NCBI RefSeq assembly: GCF_011386835.1
Contig: NC_088809.1
Coordinates: 20,241,567-20,305,566 of the forward strand
Reading direction: 5' to 3'
Length of the DNA stretch: 64,000 nt
Source: Chrysemys picta bellii
Lineage: Eukaryota; Chordata; Testudines; Emydidae
Positions 23,459 to 32,467 of the stretch are shown here, piece after piece; position 1 is the stretch's first letter, and each line of letters opens with the position of its first letter. Both the position numbers and the translations under genes were made by a program. Under the pieces are notes generated by a model, which worked only from the letters and a program-made list of their open reading frames with translations, was not told the origin of the DNA and ran no database searches.

Positions 23459-26400
23459 GTAAAGATGCCCCCCCTTCCCCAGACTTTATGGATACCAGCT
23501 CCTCCCTAGAGCACATATAAAAATATGACATCAAGTGAGTTTGGTGTTACATTAGGCCAAATTAAAAGCTGTGTGTATTTCATAGGGGGAATAGTACCTT
23601 CTACAGTCGCCACCTAGCATCTTCTGCGTATAGCATTGAAGTCTCAGTGACTGTGTTACTTGATTGCATTTACAAAACTTTAGTGCAGCTGTGCTATTTC
23701 AAGGAAGGGCATATGCCAGTATTTTCACTGGAAACACCTAGTGGCAGCCTGTGAGGGAGGAAAATGTTCTCTCCAGCTGGGGACACTCAAGCAGTGAAGT
23801 AAAGTGGCTTGTCCAAAACACCTACTGGTTTACTACTCCCTCATAAACATGTGTTATGGATTGAACCTTGGAAGACACGTTTTTGTGTGTCATGATTCTA
23901 AAAATAAGTGACGGTGTTCAAGTTGAATTTGGGCCAAGCCTGTGCTTGGTGTCAGTTAGCCTGTACTTCTTCTCATGGATAGGCTAATGATTAAAGCAGA
24001 ATCAGGACTCCTGTATTGTATTCCTGGCTCTGACACTGACTCTCCATAGACCCTAGGCAAGTCACTTAATTTCTCTGTGCCTTAGTTTTTCTATCTGTAT
24101 AATGAAGGATAATACATACTTACCTCACACAGAGGTTGGGAGAGCTAATTCATTAGCGCTGGGAAACCACTTTGGTGATTGTTGAATGGAAGGTGCTATA
24201 AAAGGGCAAAGTGCTATCTTAGGACACAACGCCTGTGCCTGAGCAAATGCATTGGCTCAGTATAGCACGCAGATTGTAACCTCTCTCCACTGCTGTTGCT
24301 ATAATGGCACAGGAGCTGAGAATGCTGGACTTCCAAAAATAAAGTTAAAGGGCTCCTCTGTGTGGAAAGCAAGTTGCCCTGTGGTAGGTACATGACATTT
24401 CCTTTGTGCTGTCGAAGAATGGGATAAATTGCCTATAATTAGTGCACTGATTAGCACTCCCCATCTTCAGATCACTGTGCAAACATTAGCTAGTCCTCTC
24501 AGCAAGCCTGTGAGGGAGGAAAATGTTCTCTCCCGCTGAGGACACTCAAGCAGTGAAGTAAAGTGGCTTGTCCAAAAAAACAGATGAAGTCCAAAGCAGA
24601 ACTAGGACTGACTGGCGCTCATGAGGTCTTGGCTCTGTGCTTAGACCACCTTTTCCTCTAGCACACAAAGGGATGAGTGCCCAGATCTAAGTCCTTCTGC
24701 CTGGACTGTTGCTGACAATGCTACTTTAGTTCCAGACATGGAGTACTAAGGCATTTATATCGAACAAATGTTCATGGAGGGAAAACACAAATATATACAG
24801 TGCATTTGAGTCTCCAGTGAGGATACATACGCAGACAGTTAATGTTTTAGGGGATATACTTCCGTTATTGGGGAATGAGGGGGGATCACTACCATGTTCC
24901 CTGTGAAATGCTCTTTACTCATCTTTCACCCCTGGAATTCACATCTTGCTTAAGTCACACATAGATACAGTATTGCCAGTCATATGCTGGTAGCAAACTG
25001 AAGGATTTAATTTTCCACAGGGCCAAAGTTCTATTAGCCAGTGTCTTATTCTGATCACTACTCAGGTCTGTGTTTCTGAACCATTTCTTATACTGGATAC
25101 ATAGGCCATAATTGCTTTGAGTGAGTGAATGGCTCTTTGACACCACTTCCTTCCCTGTTCCATGTATCTTATGTTAGGTGCTTGCTGAATCCAATCCCGG
25201 CCGCTATGGCTTCCTCTGGCGTTGGTTTGATGAGATCTACACCCTCCTGGATCTGTTGCTCCAGCAGCATTTTCTGTCCAGGTGTAGCGCCTCTTTTTCA
25301 GAAAACTTCTATGGCCTAAAGAGGATAGCGGTGGGAGACAGCAAGGGGCTGCATCAGCTAGCCAGTGCTGGGCTGCCAAAGAAGCAACACTGGAAGTCTC
25401 TCCTCTTGTTGGTTCTCGTTCCTTATCTGAAAACAAAGTTGGAGAAACTAGTCTCTAGTCTGAGGGAAGAGGACGAATATTCCATCCATCCTCCATCATC
25501 CTCCTGGAAGCGCTTTTACAGGGCCTTTTTAGCAGCCTATCCCTTTGTAAACATGGCCTGGGAGGGCTGGTTTCTCAGCCAGCAGCTGTGCTATATCCTT
25601 GGTAAGGCTCAGCATCATTCCCCACTGCTGGGCCTGGCTGGTGTGCGCCTGGTTAGGCTGACAGCAGAGGACATCCAGGCATTGGAGCAGAAACTAGCAG
25701 TAGCTACTGCAAGTCAGCAGCCCGCTCACAGGTAAGTTAGAAAGGAGCCAGACAAATACAGCTTAGAATTATTGCAGTGTTATGTGGGAATATTCGGGGC
25801 TGTCTTTCTATTCCCAGATAGTGCTTTAGCATAAAACTGTCTGTGTTAAGAGGTACCATATGGGGGTCAAACAGGGCTCCTATTATTGTCAAATATGTTT
25901 CCTTTATATTTAAAAGCTCAATGTGACCACCTGTGAAAGGGGGAGCAGAGTCTAGTAGCCTACCTGTCCGAGTTAACTTCAGAGGTCCCTGACTGCAAAG
26001 CTGCCTTAACTTGCAGTGAACAATCTCAGTGACCTGTTCAATCCTTGGGTAGTCTTCTGAGATTGCCACCAAAGAAGTGGGTGGGACCAATTGTCCACCA
26101 GTGGACTGGGACTAGCAATTCTGTTCCTACAGAAATCCTGAACAGAAGGCAATGCGTTTTGGACACTCCCAATGTGAGCCTGCTTTGAAACAATAAACCA
26201 CGGGTGAATTCCTTTGTACCCCAATCCTTTTCAACCCCAGTCCTTCCACCTGGGCCTGGACCTACTTTCCAAGTTTTAAAAAGTTCTGTGCCCCATGCAC
26301 CAATTTACACCTCCCTAAAATACCGATGTTGTTCATTTCCTCAGTTGATTCTAAATGTTGTAAACATCAACACATTTGTAACAAGGTATCTTTTTAAAAA

Positions 26401-26943
26401 GCAGTAGCTGACTAGCCCTGAAGTCTGTCTAGTATGCAGAGTCAGGTACTGCCTCTGCCCTATTGTCTACCCGCACTATTAGTTTGCACAGGTGCCTAGG
26501 CCGGGTGCTAATTACCTGTCTGTACCTTATCTCCCTGCTGCAGCATTAAAGAGCAAGTGCAATCAGCAGTGAAAAAAGCATTGGGAGGTGTTGCCTTATC
26601 CCTGTCCACCAGCCTCTCCGTGGGCGTGTTCTTCCTGCAGTTCCTGGACTGGTGGTACTCATCGGAGAACCAGGAGACCATCAAATCATTGACTGCGTTG
26701 CCTACTCCTCCACCACCCGTACACCTGGACTACGGCACGGGCTCACCTCTCTTACCAAAACTGAAGACGGTGTGCCCGTTGTGCCGCAAAATCCGAGCCA
26801 ACGACACAGTCCTCTCCACATCCGGCTTTGTGTTTTGTTATCGCTGCGTCTACACTTATGTAAAGAGTCACCAAAGGTGCCCTATCACCGGCTATGCAAC
26901 AGAGCTGCAGCACCTTGTTAAGCTGTACTCCCCTGAAAGCTGA
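23333..26943 (+). CDS. PEX12: PEX12, peroxisome assembly protein 12 (RING E3 subunit), complete
   Basis: PEX12 is a peroxisomal membrane protein that, with PEX2 and PEX10, forms the ubiquitin-ligase channel that recycles the import receptor PEX5. Three coding exons (23333-23458, 25178-25731, 26544-26943) give 1080 nt, 359 residues, the same length as the human protein. The N-terminus [20 protein letters not shown] matches it closely. A hydrophobic segment lies at about residues 241-265 ([16 protein letters not shown]). The C-terminal zinc-binding RING-like domain uses Cys304, 307, 325, 328 and 339 and lacks the full canonical ligand set, as known for PEX12. All splice sites are canonical and the ATG has a good Kozak context (GCCATGG). 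AATAAA follows at 27264. Confidence 0.98.
23746..23819 (+). repeat. Direct repeat copy 1 within PEX12 intron 1
   Basis: This 74-bp segment (starting AGCCTGTGAGGGAGGAAAAT) recurs at 24505-24578 with two substitutions. It resembles a MIR-like 3' segment, but the near identity is far above what two independent old MIR copies would show. Confidence 0.85.
23985..24205 (+). mobile_element. MIR-type SINE
   Basis: The core phrases CTAGGCAAGTCACTTAAT and CTCTGTGCCTTAGTTTTTCT plus the tail GAAGGTGCTATAAAAG identify MIR in sense orientation. Confidence 0.8.
24505..24578 (+). repeat. Direct repeat copy 2 within PEX12 intron 1
   Basis: Second copy of the 74-bp segment, 759 bp downstream of the first and in the same orientation. 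The sequences flanking the two copies do not match over long distances. Confidence 0.85.
25178..25731 (+). CDS. PEX12: PEX12 exon 2
   Basis: The 554-nt exon starts [20 protein letters not shown] after the acceptor TCTTATGTTAG and ends QQPAH plus AG of Ser227 before GTAAGT. It encodes most of the conserved membrane-embedded Pex2/Pex12 region, including [14 protein letters not shown] and the hydrophobic segment around residues 130-190. Confidence 0.96.
25732..26543 (+). other. PEX12: PEX12 intron 2
   Basis: The intron is 812 bp with GTAAGT donor and CTGCTGCAG acceptor. I see nothing else in it. Confidence 0.8.
26544..26943 (+). CDS. PEX12: PEX12 exon 3 with RING domain and stop
   Basis: After the acceptor CCCTGCTGCAG the exon runs [20 protein letters not shown] to LYSPES and TGA at 26941. 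It carries the last hydrophobic segment and the cysteine-rich RING-like domain (CPLCRK, CYRC, CPITGY). Confidence 0.97.
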
Positions 26944-29018
26944 AGGGAGTGCACGGCGCTGACGCTTACAAAGCAGATACAGAATTGGTTCAGGCACTGT
27001 ATACGCTAGGTTCTTGTACGTGGAACAACTTTTGTGCCAGCCAGACTGCGTATAACATTACTAGGGCACTAAAAGGTACAGTGACCGTTTACTAGCAGAG
27101 TAATCAGGCTTTAAGGCACATTTGGACACTCAGTGCAGCAGCACTAGGGTTTTTGTTGCCTTAAATGTTGCTCTATCCAATTCTGAGATGCCAGGGCTAG
27201 GTTGACAGACTCTCACCCAGAAGGCTATGGCACTGACCGCTGTCAAAGGCAGATACAGGCCTAAATAAACCACTGATCAGCTCCAGCCTGGCACTTCTTA
27301 TGTTCTCCCGAGCTCTGCTTCCAGACTACTCCATCTTGGAATTCACAAGAGCATTTACAGAACAGGGCTGTGCCCCCAATTCATATCAGTTTGCCATAAA
27401 TTTAGGCTTCTTCCCCTCCCCCCATCTTCCCTTGGATGACTCAGGGGTGAAGTTAGCAAGCCAGGCAGCACAAGCACAAACCAGGGAAAGGATGCCCTCT
27501 GTCTGAATTGGGTTTATTGTGCATATGTGACTGAAGCCAGATAAAAACTGGAACCATGCCAGAACAGATTTGCTTTGTTAGTGATTACTGACATAGCAAA
27601 CCTCCTTCTCTCTTCCTTCCTATCTGTTATGATACTGGGAGTTAGGACTTAACTAGACTCATTCCACTTCTGTTATCTAATGGGTTAAACCACTGGTAAA
27701 CTGCTCATCTGAAAGTTTATTTGCATGAAGTGAATCAGACTATAGCTGCTTTCATCATAATATATGGACTGCTGGTGGAGACCCAAAAGTAAAATCACAC
27801 GTGGTGGAAATTGTAATCAGAGAGCAGTGCCCTCCTACTGAAGAGGAGCCAAGACTTAGGCTGCAGTTTGCCAGTTTTAATTAGGACTGGTGTAGTGTAG
27901 CTTCATTTAGCACCTTAAGACCATTTGGTCATACTGAAACGTTTCCTTTGATCTCTAAGCAGGCAGAATATAGAAGTTGGATAGTGGTGATTTTAAGGCG
28001 ATTCTTGCTTCCACCACACTTTGGTTGATCTAGTTAAGCACACTTAATTTTAGCCAGTTTGAAGGAGTGGCTTTTCATGAAGTGTGAACCTTGTTTTCTA
28101 GTGAAACTACAGGGGGCAGCAGTAGACTATCCTAGCTGGTATGGTATTACAATACATTATAGAAACAGCAGTTTAGCCTTCTAACAACTTGCTGTAAAGA
28201 AGTTGTACAATCTTTTCACATCAAGAGCCAAGCTTTTTTTTTTTTTTTAATCCTTTGAGGCACAAGAAGGGTCCTTAACTCCTGTACACTGTTAAAGTGA
28301 AAGCCATCACTTTAGATACCAGACCAGTGCTAATGGCTACCTCTATCTTTGGAGGCATATTAATAGGAAGGCAGGCTCATTTTGCTGCCTCCAAAAATAG
28401 TTATGGGATCTATAAATATAGACACTTCACCAGCTTCAGGGAGCTCATGCAAACACCTTATTGGGGGAGAAAAAAAAAGAGTCACATTCAGTGAAAGGTT
28501 ATTCAAGATTAAGTAGATTTTACAAGGCTTTAATATAGCTCAGATTTGGAATTAATTCATATCATCCATTACATCTTGATTCAGCAAATATTTCCCAACA
28601 GTTGTTACATTTTTTCTGAAAAATTGATAACCAAGATGCTCCAGGAGAACAATACAACCTTACAACATGGCCAGCCCCAGAAGGTTTGATTACACAGACC
28701 TACAAACATAGTCCCCCTGACTCCACTGCAACTACTCATGTAAATAAAGGCTACCAGACTGGGGCTGAAGTGTTTATTGAAAAGGTGATTTTAGGGTCAA
28801 TTTTTTGCCAGGGTCTTTTGGTGTCCAATAGTGCTCCTCACTCTCAGCTAGCACAAGTGAAGAAAACAATTTGTCTCCTTATTGCAGCCCATGACTGATC
28901 ACTGACATTTCTGTTGAATTATGCTTAGTCCTATGGACTTTGAACCTTTTATGTTAATTTTAAAATCAGTGATTCATTAGTGTCATGACCTAAGATTTAT
29001 ATAATTTTAAAGTTAGTA
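26944..29018. other. PEX12 3' UTR and intergenic stretch
   Basis: After the PEX12 signal at 27264 I find no further gene supported by homology up to the Tigger-like element at 29019. A T-rich run sits at 28233-28248. A short minus-strand frame near 28560-28660 looks protein-like but has no splice support. Confidence 0.6.
27264..27269 (+). terminator. PEX12: PEX12 polyadenylation signal AATAAA
   Basis: AATAAA lies 321 bp after the stop codon in an otherwise featureless 3' UTR, followed about 30 bp later by a T/G-containing stretch. It is the first canonical signal; a longer 3' UTR is possible. Confidence 0.6.
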
Positions 29019-29631
29019 TAGTAACTCTTCACTTAAAGTCAGCCCGGTGAATATTGTTTTGTTGCTGATCAATTAGAGAACATGCTCATTTAAAGTTGCG
29101 CAATGCTCCCTTATGTTATTAAGCAGCCACTTGCTTTAGCCACTGCTTCCAGAAAGAGCAGCCTGTTGGAGCTAGCTGGCGGGGGCTTGGAACCAGGGTG
29201 GACTGGCAGCACCCCCCCAGCTCCCATAAGTTCCTCACAGAGCAGGGGGCCATGACAGGGCTCAGGACAGAGGGAGCTTGCCTTTTTAAGCAGATCAGAA
29301 AGTTGAGACAGCAGCTGCTGCCAGCAGTGTACTTAGAGTGGGGTCAGCGTACCTAAAGGGGCAATGCGCATCTCTCTCTTACAGATGGTGTGTGTCTGTC
29401 TCTTGCTGTCATCCTTGCTGTGTACAGTATTAAATTTTGTTTAAAGTTTATTTTTTATTTATTTTACACACAGTATATGAATGATGTCTTGTCTGGTGAA
29501 AAAAAGTTTCCCTGGAACCTAACCCCCCACAATTTACATTAATTCTTATGGGGAAATTGGATTCGCTTAACATCATTTCACTTAAAGTAGCGTTTTTCAG
29601 GAACATCACTACAACGTTAAGTGAGTTACTG
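29019..29631 (-). mobile_element. Tigger-like (Tc1/mariner) non-autonomous element, 613 bp
   Basis: The outer ends are inverted copies (TAGTAACTC on the left, GAGTTACTG on the right) flanked by TA. Inward, the motifs CACTTAAAGT and ACGTTAAGTG recur. On the minus strand it runs GTTAAGCGAATCCAATTTCC, typical of Tigger-derived copies. Its middle contains TTTATT at about 29446-29456, which reads AATAAA on the minus strand and could serve as polyadenylation signal for the minus-strand host gene. Confidence 0.75.
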
Positions 29632-29888
29632 TATATGACACTGGAACTTCAGTCTGTATTTGCACTTCAATGATTGTTTTAAGTAGCAAAATAATAAATC
29701 TTTTTCTATCCCAGCACCTCTTTCTAATGAAGCAGGCTTTACTTAACTGATTACATCCTTTAAGCATTCAGTATTGCTCTAAAATCCCCACCCAAGTCTT
29801 ACAAAGATACTGTGTTGGATTTGATGCTCCAATTATTCCATTGTGCTCCATGTGAACAGACATCTGAACATGAAACTGTTAACCAAAC
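29447..29888 (-). ncRNA. Probable last exon of the snoRNA host gene (3' end approximate)
   Basis: A T-rich tract and CCAG acceptor open the exon at 29888. All three frames reach a stop within about 80 bases. The 3' end is set only by the first minus-strand AATAAA, which falls within the Tigger-like repeat. Confidence 0.4.
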
Positions 29889-30319
29889 CTGGAAAAAAAA
29901 ATGAAAGCTGAATTAGAACATAGTTTAAAAAGGCCTCATTAATAGTGATCGCATAATTTACTCAATTACAATTTAACCAAGTTTGCATATTTTATAAAAA
30001 TGTAAATAAAATGTTAGAACAAGATTCAATAGGTCACCCTCATTATAAGAAAAAGAGAACTTAGAAAAGTAACCTGCTTTCACTATATCCTCAGAAATAA
30101 GTCAAGATGCAGTGGTCCCAACACAACTGATTGCACTAACTCATTTTTTGAGTAAAGCTTTATATAAGAAGCAAAACACTGGCTTCCTCTCATTTTCCCT
30201 CACGAATAGCTCCTGCCAGGATGGCTGCTTAGATACATAATTCAATCGGTTTAAAGGGATGTATAAAAATATTTAGTGTCCAAAGAAAGAATAGTTAATT
30301 CTAGAGTAATGTAACCAGA

Positions 30320-30418
30320 ATCCGCTCAGAGAGAAGATTACATTATCACACCCTGGTCAGAACCAAGACAAAATCTTGGCAATACCAGGTCAGACTATAC
30401 TTCACTCATCATTGCTTT
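30320..30418 (-). ncRNA. SNORD7: C/D box snoRNA SNORD7 (mgU6-47), U6 snRNA 2'-O-methylation guide
   Basis: On the minus strand the C box AUGAUGA is at 30412-30406, D' box CUGA at 30393-30390, C' box UGUGAUA at 30350-30344 and D box CUGA at 30329-30326. The eleven bases directly upstream of the D box (30340-30330, UAAUCUUCUCU) are exactly complementary to human U6 snRNA nucleotides 43-53. By the D-plus-five rule the fifth base (30334) pairs with U6 A47, the known target of SNORD7/mgU6-47. The gene sits in the same syntenic spot as human SNORD7. The D'-proximal guide (upstream of 30393) has no target I can assign. C/D snoRNAs of this kind are processed from introns and act in a fibrillarin RNP on U6. 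Confidence 0.95.
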
Positions 30419-30514
30419 AGGCACATCTCACTCTTCCACTACATAACCTACTTTCTGTGGCAAAAAGCACCACTAACTGATTCTAATTCTGAAACTGAAA
30501 TGCTATTTTTAGAC

Positions 30515-30804
30515 CAGTGATATTAAGACCTCAATGATTCAGGAGCCAAATTGACAATCAACATTACCCAGAAGAGCCACAGTAGTCTGAATTCATTATT
30601 TCCATTTACTATTTTATATATTTTCACAGCAAAATGACTGACCAAGTGTTATTATTTTATCAACTGGTTAATAACATAGTAAACGCATCCTGATTGGTTA
30701 ATAATTAGGTTACACAATGTTTTAATAGCATGGGCTGCAAAGAGCCGCAGGAGACACATTATAGAGACACTTGCGGCTCCCAAACCTCAGGCGGAGGGTC
30801 ACTG
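30515..30804. mobile_element. hAT MITE, 290 bp, with perfect 8-bp target duplication
   Basis: The ends are CAGTGATATTAAGACC and the complement-like GGAGGGTCACTG. TTTTAGAC is duplicated exactly at 30507-30514 and 30805-30812. It lies in the intron of the snoRNA host gene between exon 1 and the snoRNA. Confidence 0.9.
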
Positions 30805-31228
30805 TTTTAGACCGTGTTCTCTTTACTTGAGAAGACCCTTCCCAGATCTTCTACCCTCCCCAGCCTAACGCCAAGATCTCATACATTCCAGGCCCTGTGT
30901 ACCTGCAGCCGGTAGCTGGGCAGCTGTGGGGCAGCGGTGGCCACAGGCTGCGTGAGCAGCAGGGAGCTGGAGCGACCTGGAGCCCCCCCGCAGAGACACC
31001 CCCGCGGAGCAGGAGCCGGACCTCGGAGCCCATTAAACCAGCACCAGCCACTTCCCTTAGCTCTTCATTAGAGCGGCTGGGGCCGCTTCCCCGGGATCAG
31101 CCCGCCCGGCCCAGCTCAGCCCGGATAGGCCTTGCCTCGCCTTGCCTCGGCCCCCCGGCCTGCTCCCGCCCAGCTCAGCCCGGATAGGGCTCGGCTCGCA
31201 CAGCCCGCGCCCGCCCAGCTCAGCTCAC

Positions 31229-31340
31229 CGGGCTCCACGCTGCGCTCCGCCATGCTGGTCTATGACCTCAGTGACCCTCCCTGGCAGCCAATCACAGCGC
31301 CCCATCTGGGTCACGGGTCAGCTGACTCAGGCAGTGGGCG
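31229..31340 (-). ncRNA. First exon of the snoRNA host gene (5' end approximate)
   Basis: The exon ends at donor CCG|GTGAGC. It includes an ATG at 31253 followed by eight codons (MAERSVEP) before the splice. I did not recognise this peptide in any known protein, and the short frame after splicing argues against coding function. Confidence 0.55.
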
Positions 31341-31452
31341 GGGCTCTGGAACCTCCGAGCTGTGCTGAGGGGACGGAGCTGGCTCAGAGAGGAGCGGGGG
31401 GGGGGGCGAAGCAGGGAGGGGCCCGAAGCCGGAAGGGGCGGGATCTACACAG

Positions 31453-31880
31453 CCGGAAGTGTCTGTCAGCGCGCGGAAGGCGGGAAGTTCAGAGCGGTTC
31501 GGAGCGGCCCCGCGCCCCGCAGAGCAGAGCAGGCGCCACCTCCGGCTCGTTTCTCCCGGGCTGTGTGGGGCGGAGCGCAGCGCGGGCAGCCCCCCCCCCG
31601 GGACACGGGCACGTGCCCGCCGCGGGGTAGAACCGTTATCTCCCCTAGCGAGCCGGTGAGTGATTTCCGCCTGAAATCCGAGTCCAGCTCCTGGGCCGAC
31701 CCCCGGGTAACGCCCGTGACCCAGTCACTGCACTGCGCCTGGTCTGGGGGGGAGAGCAGCGATTGGCCCTTGGTCGGGGGGGGGCGAGTCTCCTTAACAC
31801 TAAAACCACTTTACCCCCCCCCCCGGCGTTTTGCCATTGACGTCAATGGGGCCCGGAGCTCATCTAGGAGTGTAAAGTGA
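31453..31880 (+). repeat. Promoter block, copy A (GC-rich)
   Basis: Pieces of this block recur in the same order and spacing at 38893-39365: a GGAAGT/CAGCGC/GGCGGGAAGTT stretch, TTTCTCCCGGGCTGTGTGGG, and further on CACTTTAC, ATGGGGCC(C/G)GG and AGTGTAAAG-like blocks. Copy A keeps CpG, ETS sites and a splice donor. Confidence 0.7.
31455..31654 (+). other. SLFN: Probable non-coding first exon of the Schlafen gene
   Basis: A good donor, GCCG|GTGAGTGA, ends the exon at 31654 within the CpG island. The next plus-strand acceptor with matching evidence is at 40026, directly ahead of the Schlafen start codon; Schlafen genes typically have a non-coding first exon. The 5' end is a guess based on the promoter-like block. 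The exon-to-gene link is inference; a separate short non-coding transcript is possible. Confidence 0.5.
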
Positions 31881-32034
31881 GCGGCCCTCGTGTCACTGTC
31901 ACTTCCAGGCCCTTTCGCACGGCCAGAGCCGCGTGCAGTGGCGTTAGTGTGAACGAGACCCGCACCCGTTAGTTGTAGTGACAGCTGATCGGAGCTGGGC
32001 TGAAAGGCTGGGCTCAGGCCGCTCAATGTGGAAG

Positions 32035-32140
32035 TCATAAGAGCAGCCCGGCTGGGTCAGACCAAAGGTCCATCTAGTCCAGTGTCCTGTCTTCCGACAG
32101 TGGCCAATGCCAGGTGCCCAGAGGGAAGGAACAGAACATG
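32035..32140 (+). mobile_element. CR1-type 3' fragment (TGGGTCAGACCAAAGG type)
   Basis: The phrase CTGGGTCAGACCAAAGGTCC followed by GCCAATGCCAGGTGCCC and AGAGGGAA is shared with 33980-34100 and, inverted, 35160-35278. It is an abundant turtle repeat of LINE 3' origin. Confidence 0.65.
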
Positions 32141-32141
32141 T

Positions 32142-32467
32142 CATCATCAAAAAGAACAGGAGTCCTTGTGGCACCTTAGAGACTAACAAATTTATTTGCG
32201 CATAAGCTTTCGTGGGCTACATATAGAATGGAACATATATTAAGGAGATATATACACATATACAGAGAGCATGAACAGGTGGGAGTTGTCTTACCAACTC
32301 TGAGAGGCCAACTAAGTAAGTGGGGAAAAAAAACTTTTGATCATCAAGTCAGCCCCGATACTTACTAACCTTAGAAACTGACGTGGTTACAAGGAAACAG
32401 ATAAGCAGTGCGGTATTGGGCTCAGGGTTCATATTGTGATGTGATCACAGTTCTGAGCATGAGCACT
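32142..32467 (-). mobile_element. Penelope-like element tail fragment (pLTR part)
   Basis: On the minus strand this matches the terminal repeat region of the intact element at 60950-61340: GGTAAGACAACTCCCACCTG, the TATATATCTCCTTAATATATG stretch in diverged form, then GTAGCCCACGAAAGCTTATG and the final AAGGTGCCACAAGGACTCCT. The hammerhead 5' half is deleted (TATATGTAGCCCACG). Confidence 0.8.

Larger units (their letters stand above)
23459..25177 (+). other. PEX12: PEX12 intron 1
   Basis: No exon is seen. The intron contains a MIR SINE (23985-24205) and two 74-bp segments with only two differences between them (23746-23819 and 24505-24578). Confidence 0.7.
29447..31340 (-). ncRNA. Probable snoRNA host gene (SNHG30-type), outline
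   Basis: A minus-strand transcription unit is inferred from three observations: a CpG-island start with a first exon ending in an excellent donor (CCG|GTGAGC at 31229), a strong acceptor (T-rich tract, CCAG) opening a second exon at 29888, and a C/D snoRNA between them. Human SNHG30, which hosts SNORD7, occupies the same place between PEX12 and the SLFN cluster. Exon 1 contains an ATG (31253) in good context; joined to exon 2 it would encode only 26 residues before a stop, consistent with a non-coding host transcript. The 3' end is uncertain; the first minus-strand AATAAA lies inside the Tigger-like element. Confidence 0.6.
30950..31760. promoter_or_regulatory. CpG island, bidirectional promoter of snoRNA host (minus) and Schlafen exon 1 (plus)
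   Basis: GC and CpG are high throughout. Visible elements include a CCAAT box (31287-31291), ETS-type CCGGAAGT (31453-31460) and CCGGAAG near 31430, and a GGGGCGGG Sp1 box (about 31436-31443). A perfect CRE palindrome TGACGTCA lies just downstream (31838-31845). The minus-strand donor at 31229 and a plus-strand donor at 31654 face away from each other, indicating divergent transcription. No TATA box is seen. Confidence 0.75.

Noticed and set aside
28560..28662. Minus-strand 34-codon frame with protein-like composition (LLEHLGYQFFRKNVTTVGKY)
   Set aside because: No convincing acceptor precedes it, no family recognised, and it cannot be connected in phase to the host gene exons.
31229..31253. 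MAERSVEP start codon as a protein gene
   Set aside because: After splicing to the best acceptor (29888) the frame ends after 26 residues; the snoRNA and synteny explain the unit better as a non-coding host.
31132..31880. Long plus-strand frames over the second CpG island
   Set aside because: Same GC-bias artefact; no domain, and they cross the splice donor at 31654.
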